In this document: positions 1 through 7,019 of the stretch, in pieces
How positions within the stretch are numbered: the stretch's first letter is position 1
Layout of the letters: each line of letters opens with the position of its first letter
Position numbers and translations under genes: made by a program
The notes under the pieces: generated by a model
The model's input: only the letters and a program-made list of their open reading frames with translations
Told to the model about the DNA's origin: nothing
The model's database searches: none
Origin: an uncultured Bacteroidales bacterium
GTDB taxonomy: Bacteria > Bacteroidota > Bacteroidia > Bacteroidales > UBA932
Assembly: GCA_947168065.1 (NCBI GenBank)
Contig: CAMVKH010000002.1
Location: 1-64,000, forward strand
Length of the DNA stretch: 64,000 bases
Direction of reading: 5' to 3'

Positions 1-138
1 GCTTCCGTCCACGTTTTGGGCCGTTTTTGTGGACGGCAGTCATTATTGCCTGCTTCCGTCCACGTTTGGGCCTCATTTCGTGGACGGCAGTCATTATTGC
101 CTGCTTCCGTCCACGTTTGGGCCTCATTTCGTGGACGG
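1..138. repeat. Tandem 51-bp repeats, each holding a palindrome
   Basis: Units begin near positions 1, 52 and 103, giving two full copies and one partial copy with an exact 51-base period; the array may continue beyond the window edge. Each unit has a perfect or near-perfect inverted repeat (CCGTCCACG ... CGTGGACGG) separated by about 14 bases, followed by a 19-base linker. The first copy differs in the loop and in one arm base. The reverse complement of the unit matches the repeat at 45532-45630, so this is a dispersed family and not a local accident. No open reading frame in it looks real. Confidence 0.9.
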
Positions 139-207
139 TTTTATCATCTGCGAGAAGAATCACAAATTAGAGCCTATACCTGCAAGCATGACGATTCGTA
201 GTTCATA

Positions 208-2973
208 TTAAAACAACGTAGGTTCAGCGGGATTGGACCAGTCCGTCAGGCTGCCGTCCGACGCGTCCGGCGCATCTGTCGTATCCGGTGAATCCGGCGC
301 ATCCGCTTCGATGACATCCCCGGCGTCTTCCTCCTCCGCTTCAGCGTCCGCCACCACCGGCTTCTCCTTGACCAGCGGCTCGGCAAACGCCACACTCTTC
401 ACGTCGAGCCACGACACCTTCTTGCCTTTCGCCCGGAACCCCTTCTTCCCGATGTACTGCTCCACGTCGATGAGCTCCGGCTCCTTGCCCGCGTTCTTGC
501 CGCCGAAGACCACCCGCAGCTGCGGATATTCGTCCTCGTTGATCTCCACCAGCTTGGAGCCCTTCCCCTCCGCAATGAAACTCACCGCGATGCCGTTGTT
601 GGGCTCAAAACTGAAACGCTTGATATAGTAGGCCTTGGCCGGACCGTCGTAGTACAGTACCGAGAAAGTCCGTTCCGGATCGAATTTCTCGACCCGCATC
701 AACTCGCCCTGGAAATGGGTGCTCAGGTCGAAGGAAGTGGTGTAGTAGCTGCCGTCCTTGCAGATCACCAGGATCAGGTCGCCGTCGGAGAACTCGCCCA
801 GGTAGCGGCCGCGGCCCGCATCGTTGAGGCGGACGATGTCCTCGTCGAGCCAGATCTGCTTCCCGGCCAGCGTGGAGACACCCTTCGACTTGAGCGTGAT
901 GCGCTGGATGATGTTCTTGCCGGTGACCACGTTGCCGCGCGTGGCGCGGCCCTTGATGGCCAGGTCGGCGAAGTTGTATTCGTCCACCAGTTTCTTGAGC
1001 TTGGGACGGGGACGGTACTGGATGCGGAGCACTTCGGCTTCACCGTTGCTGTTGGCGGTGAACCAGAGTACCGTGGAACCCGGCTTGCCCTGCGTGAGGT
1101 CGTATTCCTTGTCGCGCGTGATGCCCGTGATGGCGAAGCGCTTGGCGTAATACACGCCGCCGACTTTGCCGTCGCGGTAGACCACGTTGTAGACCGTGCG
1201 CTCGTCGCGGCGGTTGAAGACGGCGACATGGATGATGTCCTTGCCGATGAAGGCCTTGTCCTTCACGCGGGTCACCATGTACTTGCCGTTTTTCATGAAG
1301 ACCACGATCTCGGCGATGTCGGAGCAGTCGCAGATGTACTCTCCGCCGTCGATCTTCTTGAGGTCGGTACCCACGAAGCCGTCGGCCTTGTTGGCGTAGA
1401 GCTTGGCGTTGAGCGTGATCACCTTCTCGGCTTCGATGTTCTCGAAGGTCGTAATCTCGGTCTTGCGCGGGAATCGCGCGCCGTACTTGCGCTTGAGCTG
1501 CTGGAAGTAGCGGATGGTGTATTCCGTGAGGTGGTCGAGGTTGTTGCGCACTTCGTCGATGTCGGCTTCGATGCCGCGGATGCGCTCCTCGGCGGCCTTG
1601 ATGTCGAAGCGCGAGATCTTGCGCACCGGCTTCTCCACCAGCTTGTTGATGTCTTCCGGCACGATGGGGCGCTTGAGCAGGTGCTGGTATTTGTCCATCT
1701 CCCGCTGCACATCCTGCAACTGCTCTTCCCAGGAAGCGGCGTCGTTTTCCAGGATGCGGTAGACTTTCTGTTCGAAGAAGATCTTTTCGAGGCTCGACCA
1801 GTGCCAGTCTCCCTCCAGCTCGTCGAGGAGGATCTTGAGTTCCTGCTCGAAGAGGTCCCTGGTGTGGAAGGCGTTGTAGCGCAGGATCTCGTCCACGCCC
1901 ATGAAATGGGGCTTGCGGTCCATGATCACGCAGGCGTTGGGGGAGAGGGCCACTTCGCAGTTGGTGAAGGCGTAGAGCGCGTCGATGGTTTTGTCGGGCG
2001 ACACGTCGTTCTGGAGCGTGATGTTGATCTCCACGCCGTCACTCGACATGTCGTCGGCCTTCTTGATCTTGATCTTGCCCTTGTCGTTGGCCTTGATGAT
2101 GGAATCGATCAGGCTTTCGGTGGTCTGCCCGTAGGGGATTTCGGTGATGGTCAGCGTGCGCTTGTCGGTCTTGACGATGCGGGCGCGGATCTTGATTTTA
2201 CCGCCGCGCTGGCCGTTGTTGTAGCGCGAGCAGTCGATCAGGCCGCCGGTAGGAAAGTCGGGATAGAGTTCGAAAGGCTTTCCCTTGAGCGCGTCGATCG
2301 ATGCGTCGAGCAGTTCGTTGAAGTTGTGCGGGAGGATCTTGACCGACAGGCCCACGGCAATGCCTTCCGTGCCCTGCGCGAGCAGCAGCGGGAACTTCAT
2401 CGGCAGCACCACGGGCTCCTGGTTCGTGCCGTCGTAGGAGGGCACCCACTCCGTAATCTTCTTGTTGAAAGCCACTTCCAGGGCGAATTTGCTGAGCCGG
2501 GCTTCGATGTAGCGCGACGCGGCGGCGGCATCGCCCGTGAAGATGTTGCCCCAGTTGCCCTGGGTGTCAATCAGGTATTCTTTCTGGCCCAGGCCCACGA
2601 GGGCGTCCTTGATGGACGCGTCGCCGTGGGGGTGGTATTTCATGGTGTCGCCCACGATGCCGGCCACCTTGTGGTAGTGGCCGTCCTCCACTTTCTGCAT
2701 CGCATGCAGGATGCGGCGCTGCACGGGCTTCAGACCGTCTTCGATGTGGGGCACGGCACGGTCGAGGATCACGTAGGAGGCGTAGTCGAGGAACCACTCG
2801 CGGTACATGCCCGAGAGTTTGTATTTGTTCTCGCCTTCGGCCACCAGCCGGTCGAATTTGCCTTGTGCCGGATCGTCGGCGTCTTCGTCGACAATCTCAT
2901 CCACCTCCTCCTCTTCTTCGGGGAGTTCTTCGCTTCTTTCGTCCAATTCGTCCAATTCGTCCTCTTCTTTCAT
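208..2973 (-). CDS. parC: DNA topoisomerase IV subunit A (ParC/GyrA family)
   Basis: This is the DNA breakage-reunion subunit of the type IIA topoisomerase that decatenates and relaxes chromosomes with ParE. It has 921 residues. An acidic tail (about 1-35) precedes the winged-helix and tower region. The motif HPHGD lies at 114-118 in the position of the quinolone-resistance region, and the catalytic tyrosine is Y155 in SRYIEARL. A long coiled-coil segment lies around 400-520 and a beta-pinwheel-like C-terminal domain follows. The last 60 residues are rich in Asp, Glu and Ala. It is the third gene of rluB-era-parC, starting 12 bases after era. GyrA is the alternative, but the acidic N-terminus and divergent pinwheel fit Bacteroidota ParC better. 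Confidence 0.93.
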   Translation of the reverse strand: MKEEDELDELDERSEELPEEEEEVDEIVDEDADDPAQGKFDRLVAEGENKYKLSGMYREWFLDYASYVILDRAVPHIEDGLKPVQRRILHAMQKVEDGHYHKVAGIVGDTMKYHPHGDASIKDALVGLGQKEYLIDTQGNWGNIFTGDAAAASRYIEARLSKFALEVAFNKKITEWVPSYDGTNQEPVVLPMKFPLLLAQGTEGIAVGLSVKILPHNFNELLDASIDALKGKPFELYPDFPTGGLIDCSRYNNGQRGGKIKIRARIVKTDKRTLTITEIPYGQTTESLIDSIIKANDKGKIKIKKADDMSSDGVEINITLQNDVSPDKTIDALYAFTNCEVALSPNACVIMDRKPHFMGVDEILRYNAFHTRDLFEQELKILLDELEGDWHWSSLEKIFFEQKVYRILENDAASWEEQLQDVQREMDKYQHLLKRPIVPEDINKLVEKPVRKISRFDIKAAEERIRGIEADIDEVRNNLDHLTEYTIRYFQQLKRKYGARFPRKTEITTFENIEAEKVITLNAKLYANKADGFVGTDLKKIDGGEYICDCSDIAEIVVFMKNGKYMVTRVKDKAFIGKDIIHVAVFNRRDERTVYNVVYRDGKVGGVYYAKRFAITGITRDKEYDLTQGKPGSTVLWFTANSNGEAEVLRIQYRPRPKLKKLVDEYNFADLAIKGRATRGNVVTGKNIIQRITLKSKGVSTLAGKQIWLDEDIVRLNDAGRGRYLGEFSDGDLILVICKDGSYYTTSFDLSTHFQGELMRVEKFDPERTFSVLYYDGPAKAYYIKRFSFEPNNGIAVSFIAEGKGSKLVEINEDEYPQLRVVFGGKNAGKEPELIDVEQYIGKKGFRAKGKKVSWLDVKSVAFAEPLVKEKPVVADAEAEEEDAGDVIEADAPDSPDTTDAPDASDGSLTDWSNPAEPTLF

Positions 2974-2985
2974 GATGGTTTGCCT

Positions 2986-3891
2986 TTAGTCCTGAATATA
3001 TCCGAATTTCTTGAGCATTTTCTTGTCTTCCCGCCAGTTGGGCTCCACTTTCACGAAGACCTGCAGGAATACTTTCTTCTGGAAGAAGTCTTCCATTTCC
3101 AGCCGGGCGGCGGTGGCGACGCGCTTGAGGGCGCTGCCGCCCTTGCCGATGATGATGCCTTTCTGGGAGTCGCGCATCACATTGATCACGGCCCCGATGT
3201 CGTAACGTTCCTCTCCTTCCTTGAAGCGTTCGATGACCACTTCGGTGCAGTAGGGGATCTCCTTGTCGTAGTTTTCGAGAATCTTTTCCCGGATGATCTC
3301 CGAGGCGAAGAAGCGCATGCTCTTGTCCGTGAACTGTTCCTTGTCGTACCAGGGCGGGCTCACCGGGAGTTTGGCGATGATACTGTCGAGGATGCCTTCC
3401 AGGTTGAATTTCTCCTTGGCGGAGACGGGAAAGATTTCGGCCTGCGGAACAAGGGCCTGCCACTCTTCGATGAGCTTGAGCACAGTGGACTGGTCGCTCA
3501 GGTCGATCTTGTTGAGTACGATGAGCACGGGGCAGTTGAGCTGTGCAAGCTTCTCTACGTATTCGGCGTTCTTGTCTTTTTTCTCCACCACGTCCGTCAC
3601 GTAGAGGATGACGTCGGCGTCGCCGATGGCCACGTCCACGAAGTTGAGCATGCTCTCCTGCAACGCGTAGCTGGGCTTGAGGATGCCCGGGGTGTCGGAG
3701 AAAACGATCTGCCAGTCCTCGCCGTTGACGATGCCCATGATGCGGTGGCGCGTGGTCTGGGCCTTGGCGGTGACGATGGAGAGATTTTCACCCACCAGGG
3801 CGTTCATCAGGGTTGATTTGCCGACGTTCGGGTTGCCGATGATGTTGACGAACCCGGCCCTGTGTTGATGTTGGGGCTGCTTGCTGTCCAT
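2986..3891 (-). CDS. era: GTPase Era, ribosome assembly factor
   Basis: Era binds the 3' end of 16S rRNA and helps mature the 30S subunit. The 301 residues carry a Ras-like G domain: G1 GNPNVGKS at 19-26, G3 DTPG at 66-69 and an NKID G4 motif near residue 128. A C-terminal KH domain has the GKGG loop near residue 251. Length is normal for the family. The start codon overlaps the stop of the upstream pseudouridine synthase gene by one base, so the two are translationally coupled. parC follows 12 bases downstream. Confidence 0.97.
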   Translation of the reverse strand: MDSKQPQHQHRAGFVNIIGNPNVGKSTLMNALVGENLSIVTAKAQTTRHRIMGIVNGEDWQIVFSDTPGILKPSYALQESMLNFVDVAIGDADVILYVTDVVEKKDKNAEYVEKLAQLNCPVLIVLNKIDLSDQSTVLKLIEEWQALVPQAEIFPVSAKEKFNLEGILDSIIAKLPVSPPWYDKEQFTDKSMRFFASEIIREKILENYDKEIPYCTEVVIERFKEGEERYDIGAVINVMRDSQKGIIIGKGGSALKRVATAARLEMEDFFQKKVFLQVFVKVEPNWREDKKMLKKFGYIQD

Positions 3892-4826
3892 TATTCGAAG
3901 GCCCCCATTTTCAGCAGTCCGACTTCTTTGTCATCGAGGAAGCGCCAGGCGCCGCGGCGCAAGTTCTTCTTGGTCAGGCCGGCGAAATAGACGCGGTCCA
4001 GTTTCTTGACCTTGTAGCCCAGGTGCTCGAAGATGCGGCGCACGATGCGGTTGCGGCCGGAGTGGATCTCGAGGCCCACCTGGGTCTTGTCGCCTTCCAC
4101 GTAGGAAAGCGCGTCGGCGGCGATGGGGCCGTCTTCCAGCTCGATGCCGTCGAGGATCTTGTCGAAATCTTCTTTCCGGAGGGCCTTGTCGAGGGTCGCA
4201 TGGTAGATCTTGCGCACCTGGTGCTTGGGGTGGGTGAGCTGGTCGGCCAGGTCGCCGTCGTTCGTGAAGAGCAGCACGCCGGTCGTGGCCTTGTCGAGCC
4301 GTCCCACCGGGTACACGCGCTCCGGGCAGAGGCCCTTGTTGATGAGGTCCATCACGGTGCGGTCGGCGTGCGGGTCGGAGAGGGTGGTGACGAAATCCTT
4401 GGGCTTGTTCATCACCAGGTAGACTTTCTTCTCGCCCTTGATGCGTGATCCGTTGAAACGGATGTCGTCCTTGGCCGGATCGACCTTGGTGCCGAGTTCG
4501 GTGACGCGGACGCCGTTGACGCTCACCAGGCCGTTCTCAATATACGTGTCTGCTTCCCTGCGGGAGCAGATGCCGGAATTGGCGATGAATTTGTTGAGCC
4601 GGACGAGGCCGTCGTCTTTGACGGGCCCGGCCTGTTTTTTCGGTTTGGCCGAATAGGGTTTTGGCTTTGCTGCGTAGGGCTTAGCCTGGTCTGTAAATGT
4701 TTTTCTGACAGGACGCATCTCTCGTTCGTCCTTGTCGTAGGAGCGGCGCGGTCTGGCGCCGCGGGTCGGCGACGTCTGTCGATTCTCATCGGTTTTGCGA
4801 CGGCCGTATGATCGCTTGTTTTCCAT
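3891..4826 (-). CDS. rluB: 23S rRNA pseudouridine synthase, RsuA/RluB family
   Basis: This enzyme isomerises a uridine in rRNA to pseudouridine. The 311 residues start with a basic, low-complexity tail of about 70 residues, common in Bacteroidota members. An S4 RNA-binding domain follows (about 73-120, VRLNKFIANSGICSRREAD), then the catalytic domain with GRLDKATTG at 175-183, where D178 is the predicted catalytic aspartate. RluB is the nearest assignment, but RluE/RluF specificity cannot be separated by eye. First gene of a three-gene operon; a TAATTTTG box on the minus strand lies at 4856-4863. Confidence 0.88.
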   Translation of the reverse strand: MENKRSYGRRKTDENRQTSPTRGARPRRSYDKDEREMRPVRKTFTDQAKPYAAKPKPYSAKPKKQAGPVKDDGLVRLNKFIANSGICSRREADTYIENGLVSVNGVRVTELGTKVDPAKDDIRFNGSRIKGEKKVYLVMNKPKDFVTTLSDPHADRTVMDLINKGLCPERVYPVGRLDKATTGVLLFTNDGDLADQLTHPKHQVRKIYHATLDKALRKEDFDKILDGIELEDGPIAADALSYVEGDKTQVGLEIHSGRNRIVRRIFEHLGYKVKKLDRVYFAGLTKKNLRRGAWRFLDDKEVGLLKMGAFE

Positions 4827-4855
4827 GGGAGTATAAAATACGCATTTTAATCATG

Positions 4856-4863
4856 CAAAATTA
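4856..4863 (-). promoter_or_regulatory. -7 box TAATTTTG for rluB-era-parC
   Basis: The plus strand reads CAAAATTA, which is TAATTTTG on the minus strand and fits the Bacteroidota consensus TAnnTTTG. It lies 30 bases upstream of the rluB start. No convincing -33 TTTG is seen at the usual spacing. Confidence 0.5.
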
Positions 4864-4884
4864 GTTAAAACCAAAGGATTTTCC

Positions 4885-4892
4885 TATATTTG
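4885..4892 (+). promoter_or_regulatory. -7 box TATATTTG for the permease gene
   Basis: Exact match to TAnnTTTG, 27 bases upstream of the chosen start at 4920. It is divergent from the rluB promoter 22 bases away, so the two may share regulation. Confidence 0.5.
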
Positions 4893-4919
4893 AAAGTTAA
4901 TTCTTCTGGAGGATCTGTG

Positions 4920-6086
4920 ATGAGAGATGTTTTCCGTTCCGCCCTGGATGCTTTTGCTTCGAACCGCCGCCGCTTCCTGCTGACGGTGGCCATGCTGGCT
5001 GTCGGTGTCGCCGCGCTGGTGGGCATCGAAACGGCCGTTGACGTGCTCTCGCGCGAGGTCGTCGGCAGCTTCGACAAACTGGGTGCCGCTACGCTCCTGC
5101 TGCGACCGAAAGCTGACGCTCCGCCCATTAACGCCAGGCAGGCAAAAGAGTTCTGTATGGCCGCAGAAGCGCAGCGAAGCGAAGCTTCTGCGTGGACGAC
5201 GTTACAAAGCGCAGCCGTGGTGCGGGGTGGGGGAAAGACTACCGATCCGGTGGTGCAGCTGCTGGCCGTCGATGCTGGCTATCTGGTCGTGGAAGGCTTG
5301 AAACTGGCCGCCGGCCGCAACTTCTCGGTGCAGGAAACCGGCTCGTCGGCCACCGTGGCCCTGTTGGGCGATAACGTCCGGCGGCGCCTGTTCGGCGAAG
5401 GCGAGGGTATAGGGGAGATGGTCTCGGTCGACGGCCTGCGCTTACAGGTTGTCGGGGCGCTGGAACGCCAGGGCGCGGTTTTCGGCACGGGTATCGACGA
5501 CGCCCTGCTCATCCCGCTGAACGCCGGGATGGGCGACTGCCGGATCACGCTGCGAGCTGCACCGGGGCAGGCACGACAGGCGATGCTGGCGGCAGGGCGC
5601 CTGCTGGCGTCCATCCGCCGGCTTTCGCCGGGAGTGGAGCCCGATTTCGAGATCGTCGAAGCCGACGGCGCGGCAGCCACGCTGGCCTCGCTCCGCTCGA
5701 AGCTGTCGCTGGTGGCGCTCGTCATCGGCCTGGTGACGATGCTGGGCGCGGCGGTCGGTCTGATGAACAGTTTGCTGGTGTCGGTGAAAGAGCGGACGCG
5801 CGAGATCGGGACGCGGCGGGCGCTGGGCGCCCGTGCGCGCGACATCGCGCGTCAGTTCCTGGCGGAGGCGTTGGGAATCGGCGTGGTCGGCAGTGTCGCC
5901 GGCATCGTGCTGGGCTTGCTGCTGGGCAACCTCGTGGCGCTGTCACTCGACGGGCGTTTCAGCGTTCCGTGGGGATGGATGGCGGCCGGGACACTGCTCG
6001 CGGCGGCCGTCAGCCTTGCCTCCGGCCTTCTGCCCGCCCGTCGCGCCGCCACCCTCGACCCCATCGAAGCTCTTCGCAGCCTGTAA
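4920..6086 (+). CDS. ABC transporter permease, FtsX/MacB family
   Basis: Membrane subunit of a MacB/LolCE-type ABC system that moves a substrate or lipoprotein across or out of the inner membrane. The start at 4920 is preferred over an upstream in-frame start at 4890 because a GGAGGA ribosome-binding site lies just before it, giving 388 residues. One membrane helix lies near 18-40, followed by a periplasmic MacB-like domain (about 45-260). Three C-terminal helices form the FtsX domain, with the typical sequence KERTREIGTRRALGA. No ATPase gene is adjacent, so the partner must be elsewhere. It sits alone between divergent rluB and the nitroreductase. Confidence 0.85.
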   Translation: MRDVFRSALDAFASNRRRFLLTVAMLAVGVAALVGIETAVDVLSREVVGSFDKLGAATLLLRPKADAPPINARQAKEFCMAAEAQRSEASAWTTLQSAAVVRGGGKTTDPVVQLLAVDAGYLVVEGLKLAAGRNFSVQETGSSATVALLGDNVRRRLFGEGEGIGEMVSVDGLRLQVVGALERQGAVFGTGIDDALLIPLNAGMGDCRITLRAAPGQARQAMLAAGRLLASIRRLSPGVEPDFEIVEADGAAATLASLRSKLSLVALVIGLVTMLGAAVGLMNSLLVSVKERTREIGTRRALGARARDIARQFLAEALGIGVVGSVAGIVLGLLLGNLVALSLDGRFSVPWGWMAAGTLLAAAVSLASGLLPARRAATLDPIEALRSL

Positions 6087-6126
6087 TAAGCCGGAGCTTC
6101 TTGTTGTCGGAGTTTGTGATTTTGTT

Positions 6127-6134
6127 TATATTTG
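6127..6134 (+). promoter_or_regulatory. -7 box TATATTTG for the nitroreductase gene
   Basis: Exact TAnnTTTG match 21 bases before the ATG at 6156, in the short gap after the permease gene. Confidence 0.5.
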
Positions 6135-6155
6135 TTGCAAATAAATGGTAATCCT

Positions 6156-6800
6156 ATGAAAAAGAACTTAATACTGAGCACGGTGCTGGTGTCCGTGCTG
6201 ATGGTGTCCTCCTGCGGAAGCAAAGAAGAGACGAAGTGTGCAGGCGTGGACAATGAGACCATCCAAACGATCATGCAGCGCAAGAGCGTACGCGCATTTA
6301 CGGATCAGGCTATTCCTGCGGAGTATATGGAGGCGATGCTGAAGGCAGCGATGGCGGCGCCGACCGGGTCGAACATCCAGCCGTGGCATTTTGTCGTGCT
6401 GACCGACAAATCGCAGTATGAGCGCGTCTTCGAGAACAATTTCAATATGCGCATCTTCAATTCGGCTGCTGCTGTAGTCGTTTTCTGCGCCGATACGACG
6501 GTCACCCGCCCGCCCCGCAACAACCCGGACGGTGCGCCGGTCACTCGCCCCAACGGTACTTGGCGGGATGATATGGGCGCCTGTACCGAGAACTTCCTGC
6601 TCGCCGCTGAATCACTCGGCCTGGGCGCTGTTTGGACAGCTGCTTATCCGTATAGCGAGCGCTATGCGTCGATGAAGCGAGAACTGGACATGCCCGATTC
6701 CGTCCTTCCGTATTGTGCCGTCGCCGTCGGCTATCCGGCCAACGACGAGCAGCCCAAAGACAAATGGAAACCCGAGCGCATCCACTTCGATCAGTGGTAG
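6156..6800 (+). CDS. Nitroreductase-family lipoprotein
   Basis: FMN-dependent nitroreductase fold, unusual in being a predicted lipoprotein. The start at 6156 gives a signal peptide with a lipobox ending VSSC (Cys20), so the protein should be anchored outside the cytoplasm. The nitroreductase domain begins at RKSVRAFTD and contains APTGSNIQPWHF, the usual FMN-contact segment. About 214 residues. Physiological substrate unknown. A start eight codons upstream (6132) is possible but would put extra residues before the signal peptide. Confidence 0.85.
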   Translation: MKKNLILSTVLVSVLMVSSCGSKEETKCAGVDNETIQTIMQRKSVRAFTDQAIPAEYMEAMLKAAMAAPTGSNIQPWHFVVLTDKSQYERVFENNFNMRIFNSAAAVVVFCADTTVTRPPRNNPDGAPVTRPNGTWRDDMGACTENFLLAAESLGLGAVWTAAYPYSERYASMKRELDMPDSVLPYCAVAVGYPANDEQPKDKWKPERIHFDQW

Positions 6801-7019
6801 AGATGCCGGATCAAGTCCGGCATGACGGACACTCGGATGTGTGTTGGCCTGGCGGAGCGTTGAACGTTCCGCGATTCAAATCGAAGATGACTCATAAGTC
6901 GCCATCAGGCGACCGCCGGAGGCCGGTACTTTGCTAAATCAAACTGAAGAATGCTCTGGCCCTCGCATTAGCAAAGTACTAAGGCCGGGAGGCGCGGGGC
7001 TTGGGGCAGCGCCCCAGTA
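6801..7019. repeat. Intergenic cluster of hairpins
   Basis: The convergent gap holds four separate inverted repeats: ATGCCGGA/TCCGGCAT at 6803-6823, an imperfect GCGGAGCGTT palindrome at 6851-6871, GTCGCC/GGCGAC at 6898-6913, and the 12-base perfect pair GTACTTTGCTAA (6926-6937) with TTAGCAAAGTAC (6968-6979). A fifth, GGGGC...GCCCC, lies near 6998-7016. No coding potential is seen. It may serve as a bidirectional terminator region or hold repeat-element remnants. Confidence 0.6.

Noticed and set aside
1-138. CRISPR array
   Set aside because: Units are tandem with nearly identical sequence throughout, there are no unique spacers, and no cas gene is in the window.
715-3816. Very long open frames opposite real genes (also 9784-11319, 34628-36817 and 48457-50652)
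   Set aside because: They are antisense to parC/era, batC/batB, the Wza-like gene and recG. Their translations are low-complexity Val/Leu/Ala/Asp sequence without domains, as expected opposite GC3-rich genes.
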